Shown one piece after another: positions 1-7,779 of a DNA stretch of 27,224 nt (positions are counted from its first letter, which is position 1; each line of letters begins with the position of its first letter). Source of the stretch: Citrobacter sp. (GTDB lineage: Bacteria > Pseudomonadota > Gammaproteobacteria > Enterobacterales > Enterobacteriaceae); assembly GCA_019415335.1 (NCBI GenBank), contig DXKH01000120.1, positions 1 through 27,224 on the forward strand, given 5' to 3'. The position numbers and the translations under genes were made by a program. Under the pieces are notes generated by a model, which saw only the letters and a program-made list of their open reading frames with translations, was not told the origin of the DNA and did not search any database.

Positions 1-102
1 GGCCAGCAGGAACGCCATACCGAGCGTCAGTGGCACAAAAAGGAAGTGGTACATCGCGGTCAAGGCAAACTGTAAGCGCGACAGTTCGACTATATCTAAC
101 AT
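1..102 (-). CDS. cydA: Cytochrome bd-I ubiquinol oxidase subunit I, N-terminal fragment
   Basis: Only the first 34 codons lie in the window; the gene continues off the left edge. The product starts [12 protein letters not shown] and runs into a hydrophobic helix, which is the characteristic CydA N-terminus. CydA is the haem b558/b595/d-carrying inner-membrane subunit of the high-affinity quinol oxidase used at low oxygen. There are two adjacent ATG codons (105-103 and 102-100). The AAGGAG Shine-Dalgarno ends two bases before the first and five before the second, so the second ATG, giving MLDIV, is preferred. The leader upstream carries FNR-type sites, as expected for an oxygen-regulated cyd operon. 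Confidence 0.95.
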   Translation of the reverse strand, partial: MLDIVELSRLQFALTAMYHFLFVPLTLGMAFLLA

Positions 103-137
103 CATGACTCCTTGCTCATCGCATGAAGACTCCGAGA

Positions 138-160
138 GTGACCCCGTTAGAAAGGGTCAC
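138..160 (-). other. Stem-loop in the cydA 5' leader
   Basis: A perfect 7-bp inverted repeat (GTGACCC at 138-144 and GGGTCAC at 154-160, 9-base loop) lies about 36 bases before the cydA start in the transcribed leader. It has no U-run, so it is not an intrinsic terminator. It may affect translation or mRNA stability; no role is known to me. Confidence 0.35.
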
Positions 161-386
161 ACGCATGCCCCAATACAAATTTATTTGTTCGCTCTCGCCG
201 TTATCGTTTTCCTGGAGAAGGAAACAGAAAGGGCGAAAGGTTACAAACATGTTAATAAAAAACTCAAATTGATCCCGCAATTATATTACGCCGCAAAATC
301 CTTACAATAAACAGGTTTTTATTGAGGAAGATTTGCATTTTTCGACAGTGATCAATTTATAGCGAATTTATCACCTTTCCACCAAT

Positions 387-452
387 TTGATCGGCGACAA
401 TTTAACGTGTTTGACATCATTTTTCCAACGTTTAAACATTGACTTAAATCAA
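387..452 (-). promoter_or_regulatory. cydA P1-type promoter with two FNR-like sites
   Basis: Plus-strand 439-452 reads TTGACTTAAATCAA, matching 9 of 10 conserved bases of the FNR consensus TTGAT-N4-ATCAA. A weaker site, TTGATCGGCGACAA, is at 387-400. On the minus strand a promoter TTGGAA (423-428), 17-base spacer, TTAAAT (400-405) lies between them. It would start transcripts near 392, about 290 bases before the cydA start codon. The site centres then fall near -53 and -1. From memory this is the geometry described for FNR repression of E. coli cydA P1. A GTTAATCGCGTTTAA stretch at 467-481 could be part of an ArcA site. The transcription start is inferred. Confidence 0.6.
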
Positions 453-744
453 AAACAGTGTTTTTTGTTAATCGCGTTTAAATTGAGTGATCGTAGTGAA
501 AAACATGTTGCTAACATGTATCTTTACGGGTGGGAGTGGTTACCATGTGAAAATGTATATATAAAAAGACAGTGTTTTAATTAACGCGGCAACGGCATTT
601 TCCCTGGCCCTGACCCGCTCAATTTAGCGTAGTCAATTTTCGGCTATTTTCCAGAGACAAAGAATTTGCATGTCGACATTCACAATTATTTTACTTTTAC
701 AGCAAAATGAATTAACACCTCATTGTTATTATTCCGTTAACAAT

Positions 745-980
745 AAAATGATGCCATGCGCAGCATCGATCTGTTTGCTGATTATTCCGCCAGGTATGTC
801 TGACCTGTCCAGAATGGGGACGAGGAATCGTTCTCCTCTCGCCAGTATGCGTTCACGTTTAGCCAGGCGCTCACCCCTCTTATGATGCTACGTCTGCGGA
901 ACTCACTCGCCGGAAGCGACAAGACATTCCCGGAATGCGATGCGCTGTTGCCTGGAATGGTGTACCGCTTAACAGAATAA
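745..980 (+). pseudogene. Possible decayed 3' end of an unidentified gene
   Basis: The cydA-glmS gap is strongly AT-rich, but this stretch is clearly GC-richer and one frame reads like protein. It begins with ATG at 756 (MRSIDLFADYSARYV), is broken by TGA at 801-803, then runs open for 58 codons to TAA at 978-980, ending in LLPGMVYRLTE. Codon use in that frame looks like that of the neighbours. I cannot identify the protein. Other interpretations are a chance open frame or two unrelated short ORFs. E. coli K-12 carries the mngRAB genes between sucD and cydA, so a gene relic here would not be surprising, but I could not match this peptide to MngB. Confidence 0.25.
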
Positions 981-1220
981 TACAAACGCACACAGAACAA
1001 ATTATTATCTTTTTATTAACAGTTATTTTTATCTCTATATTAAGGGTTCAGTTAATTCCGTTATCTATCTCACACTTCTTCTTCTGCAATTATTTAAATT
1101 ACCCATTTACGCGAAGACAAATAAACAAGATTCAGATCACAAACATGAAACTCCGTTTAATAGACACCTCTTTATTTAAATATTAACTATGTGCAAACAC
1201 AATCACAACCACATGAAAAT

Positions 1221-1257
1221 AAACGACTTTTAATTTCCATTCATAGAACAGTCGTTT
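1221..1257. other. Inverted repeat upstream of glmS
   Basis: AAACGACT at 1221-1228 and AGTCGTTT at 1250-1257 form a perfect 8-bp inverted repeat with a 21-base loop, about 120 bases before the glmS start. It could be an operator or a leader hairpin. Apart from this, 981-1378 is AT-rich DNA in which I see no gene and no clear promoter. Confidence 0.3.
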
Positions 1258-1378
1258 TTCGAAAGATATTTTGAAAATAGATCAATTGCATCCATTGCGC
1301 CTCCCCACGACACTCCGTCCCTATTAAAACATTTAAAAACATTTTATTTCTTACCCTGAGTCCTGGAGAGGATTACCC

Positions 1379-1828
1379 ATGAAAAAATCAACACTCGTTA
1401 TTGGCGTCATTGGTGCTGACTGCCATGCAGTAGGCAATAAAGTTCTGGACCGCGTTTTTACTGCCCATGATTTTCGCGTAATCAATCTGGGCGTAATGGT
1501 GAGCCAGGATGAATATATCGATGCCGCGATCGAAACCGGCGCCGATGCGATTGTCGTCTCCTCCATTTATGGTCACGGCGACATTGACTGCCTGGGGCTG
1601 CGCGAGCGCTGCATCGAACGCGGCATTGGCGATATCCTGCTTTACGTCGGCGGCAACCTAGTCGTCGGGAAGCATGACTTCGCGGACGTCGAAGCCAAAT
1701 TTAAGGAAATGGGCTTCCAGCGCGTCTTTGCCCCAAGCCACGATCTCGAAGATGTCTGTCAGTTAATGGCAACGGATATCAACAAGCGCCACGGTATCGA
1801 ACAGCGTTGTCTGGAAGAGGCCATCTGA
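1379..1828 (+). CDS. glmS: Glutamate mutase, cobalamin-binding sigma (S) subunit
   Basis: 149 aa. With GlmE it forms the adenosylcobalamin-dependent mutase that interconverts L-glutamate and (2S,3S)-3-methylaspartate (EC 5.4.99.1), the first step of glutamate fermentation by the methylaspartate route. The DxHxxG motif of base-off/His-on B12 proteins is present as D14-C-H16-A-V-G19; H16 would be the lower cobalt ligand. A Rossmann-like fold follows, with VVSS near 60 and LYVGGN near 90 as in other B12-binding domains. Length fits the family (about 137-150 aa). A GGAGAGGA-type ribosome site precedes ATG 1379. The TGA overlaps the next start by one base (TGATG), suggesting translational coupling with glmL. 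Confidence 0.95.
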   Translation: MKKSTLVIGVIGADCHAVGNKVLDRVFTAHDFRVINLGVMVSQDEYIDAAIETGADAIVVSSIYGHGDIDCLGLRERCIERGIGDILLYVGGNLVVGKHDFADVEAKFKEMGFQRVFAPSHDLEDVCQLMATDINKRHGIEQRCLEEAI

Positions 1829-3216
1829 TGCAAACCGTCTCTGTCGATATCGGCTCGACGTGGACCAAAGCTGCCCTCTTCGCTAAGGAGGGGGATGCGT
1901 TAACACTGGTTAACCACGTTCTGACTCCGACGACGACCCATCATCTGGCGGACGGTTTTTTCGCCAGTCTGAACCAGGTGCTGAACGTTGCCGATGCGCG
2001 CCCGCTGCTCAACCGCGGTGAAGTGACGCTGAAATACTCCTCGTCGGCGAAAGGCGGTCTTGCGGTCGCCGCAATGGGACTGGTGCCGTCGATCACCCTG
2101 GAATCGGCGAAAGTCACGGCCCACTCCGCCGGGGCAAAAATCGCCCAGTACTATTCGTACAAGCTGAATCGCCATGATATTCAGGCACTGGAAGCCTCAC
2201 CGCCGGACATTCTGTTGTTTACCGGCGGCACCGACGGGGGTGAAGAGAGTTATGGTCTGGCCAATGCGCGCGCGCTGGCAGAGTCCAGCCTCGACTGCGC
2301 CATTATCTACGCCGGAAACCGCGATATTCAGGACGATGTCCAGGCGATTCTGGGACACAAAGATCTGACCACGGTAGACAACATTCTGCCCGACCTCGAT
2401 CACCCGAATCCTTTCGCCGCCCGCAAGGCGATATGTGATGTCTTCCTGTCCCGCATCGTAAAAGGCAAAGGTCTGGATGTCATTGTCGGTGAAACCGGCG
2501 AAGAACCCATGCCGACGCCCTGGACGGTGTACGAACTGGTTAAAGCCATCAGTGAAGTCGATAGCGCGTGGAAAGAGTTCATGCTCATCGACATGGGCGG
2601 CGCGACCACCGACGTTTATTCCGCCAGTGCCAATACCCTTTCGCCCGATACCGTGCTGCACGGTGTCCCGGAGCCCTTTGTTAAGCGCACCGTGGAAGGC
2701 GATCTCGGCATGCGCGTCTCCGCCGTGGTGGTAGGCGAAAGCACCCAGGAGCTGGTGAAGGTGGTATTCGCTCAGCAACCGGCGCGCCAGGAGACCTTCT
2801 ATGGCTACCTGCGCCATCTGGTGGCCCATCCCGATTATCTGCCGCAGGGCGAGGAAGAGAAATACTTTGATTCTCTGCTAGCCGGACTGTGCGTCGGTTA
2901 CGCCGCCGAGCGTCACGCAGGCACCAAAAAGCAGGTCTGTACCTGCGTTGGCAACGTCGATTTACAGATGGGACGCGACCTGACCACCGTGCGCAAAGTG
3001 GTTGGCTCAGGCGGCTGGCTCTCCCGCGCCAGTCAGTTTGATATCCATCACTGGCTCAAATATCGCGAACTGGACGACGACGGCAGACGCATTCTTTTAC
3101 CCACTCAGTTTGAGTACTACCGCGATGCAAAAGGTCTGCTCCCGTTGCTGGCAAACGTTGCCAGACTGGATCCCCAGGCCGCTGCACGCACCAGCATTCA
3201 CTGTTTAACCCTATAA
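1828..3216 (+). CDS. glmL: Glutamate mutase reactivation protein MutL/GlmL
   Basis: 462 aa from ATG 1828. The frame stays open to a TTG at 1807, but the ATG overlaps the glmS stop and has GGAAGAGG about 8 bases upstream. The protein belongs to the ASKHA (actin/hexokinase-like) ATPase fold. Phosphate-binding segments are visible as DIGSTWTK (residues 7-14), FTGGTDGG (131-138) and LIDMGGATTDVYS (253-265). MutL-type proteins sit between the mutase subunit genes in glutamate mutase operons and are thought to release inactivated cobalamin using ATP, as the diol dehydratase reactivases do. The name MutL here has nothing to do with mismatch repair. The protein is probably cytoplasmic and complexed with GlmS/GlmE. 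Confidence 0.93.
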   Translation: MQTVSVDIGSTWTKAALFAKEGDALTLVNHVLTPTTTHHLADGFFASLNQVLNVADARPLLNRGEVTLKYSSSAKGGLAVAAMGLVPSITLESAKVTAHSAGAKIAQYYSYKLNRHDIQALEASPPDILLFTGGTDGGEESYGLANARALAESSLDCAIIYAGNRDIQDDVQAILGHKDLTTVDNILPDLDHPNPFAARKAICDVFLSRIVKGKGLDVIVGETGEEPMPTPWTVYELVKAISEVDSAWKEFMLIDMGGATTDVYSASANTLSPDTVLHGVPEPFVKRTVEGDLGMRVSAVVVGESTQELVKVVFAQQPARQETFYGYLRHLVAHPDYLPQGEEEKYFDSLLAGLCVGYAAERHAGTKKQVCTCVGNVDLQMGRDLTTVRKVVGSGGWLSRASQFDIHHWLKYRELDDDGRRILLPTQFEYYRDAKGLLPLLANVARLDPQAAARTSIHCLTL

Positions 3217-3234
3217 AACCTAAGGCAGCGACGA

Positions 3235-4680
3235 ATGGAACTTCGAAATAAGAAATTAACCCATGACGAATTTATGACCGAGCGGCATCAGGTGTTGCAG
3301 ACGTGGCATACCGGCAAGGACGTCGAACATTTTGAAGATGGCGTGAAATATCAGCAGACCATTCCTGAGAAGAAACGTTTCTCTCACGCCTTGCTGAAGG
3401 CGGATCAGGAAGGGAAAACCCTGAGCCAACCGCGTGCCGGTGTGGCGCTGATGGATGAGCACATCGAACTGCTGAAAACCCTGCAGGTAGAGTGCGACCT
3501 GCTGCCCAGCACCATCGATGCCTACACCCGTCTGAATCGTTATGAAGAAGCCGCCATTGGGATCCAGAAATCCATCGAAGCCGGAACCTCGAAGCTCAAC
3601 GGGCTGCCGGTGGTTAACCACGGTGTGGCGGCCTGTCGTCGGATGACCGAAGCGCTGGAGAAACCCATTCAGGTCCGTCACGGTACGCCGGATGCGCGTC
3701 TGCTGGCAGAGATCGCCATGGCCAGCGGCTTCACCAGCTATGAAGGCGGCGGTATCTCCTACAACATTCCTTACGCCAAACGCGTCACGCTGGAAAAATC
3801 CATTCGCGACTGGCAGTACTGTGACCGCCTGATGGGGCTGTATGAAGAACACGGCATTCGCATTAACCGCGAACCGTTTGGCCCACTGACCGGCACGCTG
3901 ATCCCGCCATTCATGTCTCACGCGGTGGCGATTATCGAAGGTCTGCTGGCGCTGGAACAGGGCGTGAAATCCATCACCGTTGGCTACGGCCAGGTAGGTA
4001 GCCTGACGCAGGATATTGCGGCAATCCAGTCACTGCGCGAACTGTCCCACGAGTATTTCCAGAATTACGGTTTCAATGATTACGAGCTGAGCACCGTTTT
4101 CCACCAGTGGATGGGCGGTTTCCCGGAAGACGAATCTAAAGCGTTCGCCATTATCTCCTGGGGCGCGGCGGTCGCCGGTATGTCCGGTGCCACCAAAGTG
4201 ATCACCAAGAGCCCACATGAAGCCTTCGGTATCCCGACGGCGGCGGCAAACGCCCAGGGGCTGCGCGCGTCACGTCAGATGCTCAACATGGTCAGCGACC
4301 AGAAATTCCCGCCGTGTGCCGCAGTGGAACAGGAAGTGGATCTGATTAAGAGCGAAGTTCGCGCGGTCCTGAAGAAAGTGTTTGAACTGGGCAACGGCGA
4401 TGTCGCGCGCGGCACCGTGTTGGCCTTCGAAGCGGGCGTGCTGGATGTGCCTTTCGCCCCGGCCTCCTGTAACGCTGGCAAAATCCTGCCGGTTCGCGAC
4501 AACTCCGGTGCGATCCGTATTCTGGAAGCCGGCTCGGTTCCGCTGCCGAAAGACATTCTCGCTCTGCACCACGACTACGTGGCCGAGCGTGCCCATTACG
4601 AAGGACGTAAACCCTCATTCCAGATGGTTGTTGATGACATCAACGCTGTATCCCACAGTCAATTAATAGGAAGACCATAA
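3235..4680 (+). CDS. glmE: Glutamate mutase, catalytic epsilon (E) subunit
   Basis: 481 aa, the TIM-barrel subunit that binds glutamate and houses the radical rearrangement; it pairs with GlmS. Segments typical of the family are visible: QPRAGVALMDEH (R67), AYTRLNRY (R99), PIQVRHGTPDARLL (R148) and TSYEGGGISYNIPY (E170). R67, R99 and R148 probably form the arginine claw that holds the substrate carboxylates, and E170 is the probable base; this assignment relies on remembered numbering of the clostridial enzyme. The length is normal (about 480 aa). The gene starts 18 bases after glmL with a weak ribosome site (TAAGG), and its TAA shares one base with the mal start codon. Confidence 0.95.
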   Translation: MELRNKKLTHDEFMTERHQVLQTWHTGKDVEHFEDGVKYQQTIPEKKRFSHALLKADQEGKTLSQPRAGVALMDEHIELLKTLQVECDLLPSTIDAYTRLNRYEEAAIGIQKSIEAGTSKLNGLPVVNHGVAACRRMTEALEKPIQVRHGTPDARLLAEIAMASGFTSYEGGGISYNIPYAKRVTLEKSIRDWQYCDRLMGLYEEHGIRINREPFGPLTGTLIPPFMSHAVAIIEGLLALEQGVKSITVGYGQVGSLTQDIAAIQSLRELSHEYFQNYGFNDYELSTVFHQWMGGFPEDESKAFAIISWGAAVAGMSGATKVITKSPHEAFGIPTAAANAQGLRASRQMLNMVSDQKFPPCAAVEQEVDLIKSEVRAVLKKVFELGNGDVARGTVLAFEAGVLDVPFAPASCNAGKILPVRDNSGAIRILEAGSVPLPKDILALHHDYVAERAHYEGRKPSFQMVVDDINAVSHSQLIGRP

Positions 4681-5921
4681 TGAAAATTAAACAGGCGCTT
4701 TTCACCGCTGGCTACTCCTCATTCTATTTTGATGACCAGCAGGCGATCAAAAATGGCGCAGGTCATGACGGGTTTATTTATACCGGCGATCCGGTTACCC
4801 CGGGCTTTACCTCTGTGCGCCAGGCTGGCGAGTGCGTTTCCGTACAGTTGATTCTGGAAAACGGTGCGGTCGCAGTGGGTGATTGCGCTGCGGTGCAATA
4901 CTCCGGTGCCGGTGGCCGCGATCCGCTGTTCCTGGCTGAACATTTTATTCCGTTCCTCAACGATCACATTAAACCGCTGCTCGAAGGCCGCGACGTGGAT
5001 GCGTTTCTGCCGAACGCCCGTTTCTTCGACAAACTGCGCATCGACGGTAATTTGCTGCATACCGCCGTTCGTTACGGTCTGTCACAGGCACTCCTTGACG
5101 CTACCGCGCTGGCCTCAGGCCGCCTGAAAACGGAAGTGGTGTGCGACGAATGGCAACTGCCGTGCGTACCGGAAGCGATTCCTTTATTTGGCCAGAGTGG
5201 CGACGACCGCTATATCGCCGTCGACAAGATGATCCTCAAAGGCGTTGACGTCCTGCCGCACGCGCTGATCAACAACGTTGAAGAAAAGCTCGGTTTCAAA
5301 GGTGAAAAACTGCGTGAGTACGTACGTTGGTTGTCCGACCGTATTCTCAGCCTGCGCACCAGCCCACGTTATCATCCGACGCTGCATATCGACGTGTATG
5401 GCACCATCGGTCTGATCTTCGATATGGACCCGGTCCGCTGCGCCGAGTACATCGCCAGCCTCGAAAAAGAAGCCCAGGGTCTGCCGCTGTACATTGAAGG
5501 CCCGGTCGATGCAGGCAACAAACCGGATCAGATCCGCATGCTGACGGCCATCACCAAAGAGCTAACCCGTCTGGGTTCTGGCGTAAAAATTGTCGCCGAC
5601 GAATGGTGTAACACCTATCAGGACATCGTGGACTTCACTGATGCCGGCAGTTGCCACATGGTGCAGATTAAAACTCCGGATCTCGGCGGCATTCACAACA
5701 TCGTTGACGCGGTGCTGTATTGCAACAAACACGGGATGGAAGCCTACCAGGGCGGTACCTGCAACGAAACCGAAATCAGCGCCCGCACCTGCGTACACGT
5801 GGCTCTCGCCGCCCGTCCGATGCGTATGCTGATCAAGCCGGGTATGGGCTTCGATGAAGGTCTCAATATCGTGTTTAACGAAATGAACCGCACCATCGCG
5901 CTGTTGCAGACTAAGGATTAA
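4680..5921 (+). CDS. mal: Methylaspartate ammonia-lyase
   Basis: 413 aa, enolase superfamily (EC 4.3.1.2). It removes ammonia from 3-methylaspartate to give mesaconate. The metal ligands D238 (HIDVYG), E273 (YIEGP) and D307 (VADEW) and the catalytic pair H194 (LPHAL) and K331 (QIKTPD) fall at exactly the positions I remember for the crystallised Citrobacter amalonaticus enzyme, and the total length is the same. It is a homodimeric, Mg/K-dependent cytoplasmic enzyme in the known family members. The start codon overlaps the glmE stop by one base (TAATG), so the two are probably translated together. This gene defines the operon as the methylaspartate pathway. Confidence 0.97.
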   Translation: MKIKQALFTAGYSSFYFDDQQAIKNGAGHDGFIYTGDPVTPGFTSVRQAGECVSVQLILENGAVAVGDCAAVQYSGAGGRDPLFLAEHFIPFLNDHIKPLLEGRDVDAFLPNARFFDKLRIDGNLLHTAVRYGLSQALLDATALASGRLKTEVVCDEWQLPCVPEAIPLFGQSGDDRYIAVDKMILKGVDVLPHALINNVEEKLGFKGEKLREYVRWLSDRILSLRTSPRYHPTLHIDVYGTIGLIFDMDPVRCAEYIASLEKEAQGLPLYIEGPVDAGNKPDQIRMLTAITKELTRLGSGVKIVADEWCNTYQDIVDFTDAGSCHMVQIKTPDLGGIHNIVDAVLYCNKHGMEAYQGGTCNETEISARTCVHVALAARPMRMLIKPGMGFDEGLNIVFNEMNRTIALLQTKD

Positions 5922-5924
5922 GAG

Positions 5925-7295
5925 ATGGCACGCACATTTAAGATCTTATCGCCGACGGCTATCCTGGGTTATGGCTTCCCGGAAGAGAGCTTTCGTAAAG
6001 CCATGGAAGAGTCACCGGATCTGATCGCGGTTGACGCAGGCTCCTCCGATCCTGGCCCCCACTACCTGGGGGCGGGTAAACCGTTTACCGATCGGGCCGG
6101 AGTGAAACGCGATCTGCGCTATATGATCACGGCGGGCGTTAAGAACAACATTCCGGTGGTGATCGGCACCGCCGGGGGATCCGGCGCTGCACCGCACCTT
6201 GAGTGGTGTCGGCAGATTATCCTTGAGATTGCGCAGGAAGAAAAACTGTCCTTCTCAATGGCGCTGATCCCATCGGATGTGAATAAAGAGGTGGTTCATC
6301 AGGCGCTGGATAACGGCAAAATCACCGCGCTGGACTTTGTTCCGGCACTGACCCACGAGGCGATCGAAGAGAGCACCTACATCGTGGCGCAGATGGGGAT
6401 CGAACCGTTCCAGCGTGCGCTGGAAGCCGGTGCGCAGGTGGTACTGGGCGGACGGGCTTACGATCCGGCCTGCTTCGCGGCGCTGCCGATTATGCAGGGC
6501 TTCGACGAAGGTCTGGCGCTGCACTGTGGCAAGATCCTGGAATGTGCGGCCATCGCCGCCACCCCAGGTTCCGGCTCTGACTGTGCGATGGGGATTATCG
6601 ACGACAACGGCTTTACGCTGAAGACGTTCAACCCGAAACGCAAGTTCACCGAAACCTCGGCGGCGGCACACACCCTGTATGAGAAATCCGATCCGTACTT
6701 CCTGCCAGGCCCGGGCGGCGTACTGAACCTGAAAGGGTGCAGTTTCAAAGCGGTAAACGATGGCGAAGTGTACGTCAGCGGTTCCCGTCATGAAGAAACG
6801 CCGTATGCGCTGAAACTGGAAGGCGCGCGTCAGGTGGGCTTCCGTTGCCTGACCATCGCCGGTACCCGCGATCCGATCATGATTGCCAGCATCGACACCA
6901 TTCTCGAAGAAGTTCAGGCCAGCGTCGCCCGCAACCTCTCGCTGAATGATGACAGCATCCGCATGACGTTCCACCTGTACGGCAAGAACGGCGTGATGGG
7001 TAATCATGAACCGGTGCAAACCGCCGGACATGAACTGGGCATTTTGCTGGACGTGGTCGCGCCAACCCAGGATATCGCCAACAGCGTCTGTTCGCTGGTG
7101 CGCTCTACCCTGCTGCACTACGGCTACGAAAACCGGATCGCCACGGCAGGCAACCTCGCCTTCCCGTTCTCGCCATCCGACATTCAAAGCGGGCCGGTGT
7201 ATGAGTTCTCAATCTATCACCTGATCGAAGCCAGCGACGCCCTGCGTTTTGACTTCCATATCGAACAGGTGACGCCAGAAGGAGTTCAGGCATGA
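5925..7295 (+). CDS. AtuA-family protein (DUF1446)
   Basis: 456 aa, recognised as an acyclic-terpene-utilisation AtuA-like (DUF1446) protein. Visible conserved segments are VDAGSSDPGPHYLG (36-49), a glycine-rich VIGTAGGSGAAPH (79-91) and VLGGRAYDPACF (about 173-184). There is no signal peptide or membrane segment, so it is likely cytosolic. The reaction of this family is not established. The gene starts three bases after mal and overlaps the DUF4387 gene by four bases (ATGA), so it is an integral part of the glutamate fermentation operon. An inference from position is that it acts on mesaconate, citramalate or a CoA ester of these. It does not resemble citrate/citramalate lyase or a CoA transferase. 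Confidence 0.85.
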   Translation: MARTFKILSPTAILGYGFPEESFRKAMEESPDLIAVDAGSSDPGPHYLGAGKPFTDRAGVKRDLRYMITAGVKNNIPVVIGTAGGSGAAPHLEWCRQIILEIAQEEKLSFSMALIPSDVNKEVVHQALDNGKITALDFVPALTHEAIEESTYIVAQMGIEPFQRALEAGAQVVLGGRAYDPACFAALPIMQGFDEGLALHCGKILECAAIAATPGSGSDCAMGIIDDNGFTLKTFNPKRKFTETSAAAHTLYEKSDPYFLPGPGGVLNLKGCSFKAVNDGEVYVSGSRHEETPYALKLEGARQVGFRCLTIAGTRDPIMIASIDTILEEVQASVARNLSLNDDSIRMTFHLYGKNGVMGNHEPVQTAGHELGILLDVVAPTQDIANSVCSLVRSTLLHYGYENRIATAGNLAFPFSPSDIQSGPVYEFSIYHLIEASDALRFDFHIEQVTPEGVQA

Positions 7296-7609
7296 AACAC
7301 GCTATTTGCACCCTGGCGCAGGTCATTCGTTCCAAAAACGCCGGACCGTATGAACTGGTGTTAGATATTTTATTTAAAACGCGCGAAGACTATCAGCGGG
7401 TAAAACGTTCTGAGCAATTAACTCCGCAGTTAATTGCCCGCTTATATAACGTTGAACCTGATTTTATTCATCGCATCGTCTGGTTTGACCCGGCAAATGC
7501 CGTAAAAATCGTGATGCCTCGCGATATTATTTCCGGCAACGTTGGTGACAATGATGTTTATGGCGCGCAGCAGCATGCGCCGTTATTAAGTATTGAGTTC
7601 GATCTGTAA
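7292..7609 (+). CDS. DUF4387 family protein
   Basis: 105 aa small protein of the DUF4387 family, which in many bacteria is found beside or fused to DUF1446/AtuA proteins; the two probably form one enzyme. It opens with LAQVIRSKNAGPYELVLDI and contains the conserved IVWFDPANAVKIVMPR stretch and a glycine-containing SGNVGDNDVYGAQQHAPL end. The start codon overlaps the previous stop by four bases (ATGA) and is preceded by AAGGAG, indicating translational coupling and matched amounts of the two products. No function can be assigned from sequence. The last gene of the first tight sub-operon: a 170-bp gap with a strong hairpin follows. Confidence 0.85.
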   Translation: MKHAICTLAQVIRSKNAGPYELVLDILFKTREDYQRVKRSEQLTPQLIARLYNVEPDFIHRIVWFDPANAVKIVMPRDIISGNVGDNDVYGAQQHAPLLSIEFDL

Positions 7610-7694
7610 TAAATAAAATACAACAACGTCCATTGGCGTACAGGATTTCGCTGTATCACTGTATTCCAGATAATTCATGCGGTTGGTCACAACC

Positions 7695-7734
7695 AGCGTG
7701 CGCCTGATCTGCTGTCCTGGCTCAGGCGCACGCT
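7695..7734 (+). other. Strong stem-loop between the DUF4387 and symporter genes
   Basis: A perfect 13-bp inverted repeat, AGCGTGCGCCTGA (7695-7707) and TCAGGCGCACGCT (7722-7734), encloses a 14-base loop. The stem is GC-rich and there is no U-run after it, so it is not a classical terminator. It does not match the REP consensus seen elsewhere in the window. It could protect the upstream message from 3' exonucleases and lower expression of downstream genes. Confidence 0.55.
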
Positions 7735-7779
7735 ACCCTACAACACTTCACAGACCAGCCTTGATCCGATGGAGTAATA

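Noticed and set aside
104..310. 68-codon plus-strand frame in the cydA leader
   Set aside because: It lies in the transcribed leader of cydA on the other strand, has no ribosome site and no protein-like character.
1271..1285. TTGAAAATAGATCAA upstream of glmS as an FNR site
   Set aside because: The half-sites TTGA and TCAA are separated by seven bases, one more than the FNR consensus permits, so I do not call it.
2197..2829. Long open frame on the minus strand inside glmL (210 codons)
   Set aside because: It lies opposite a gene with clear motifs and has no ribosome site or recognisable protein features; it is an antisense shadow of GC-rich codons.
6255..7187. 310-codon minus-strand open frame opposite the DUF1446 gene
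   Set aside because: Composition rich in Arg, His and Gln is typical of the antisense of a real gene; the plus-strand gene is in a tight operon.
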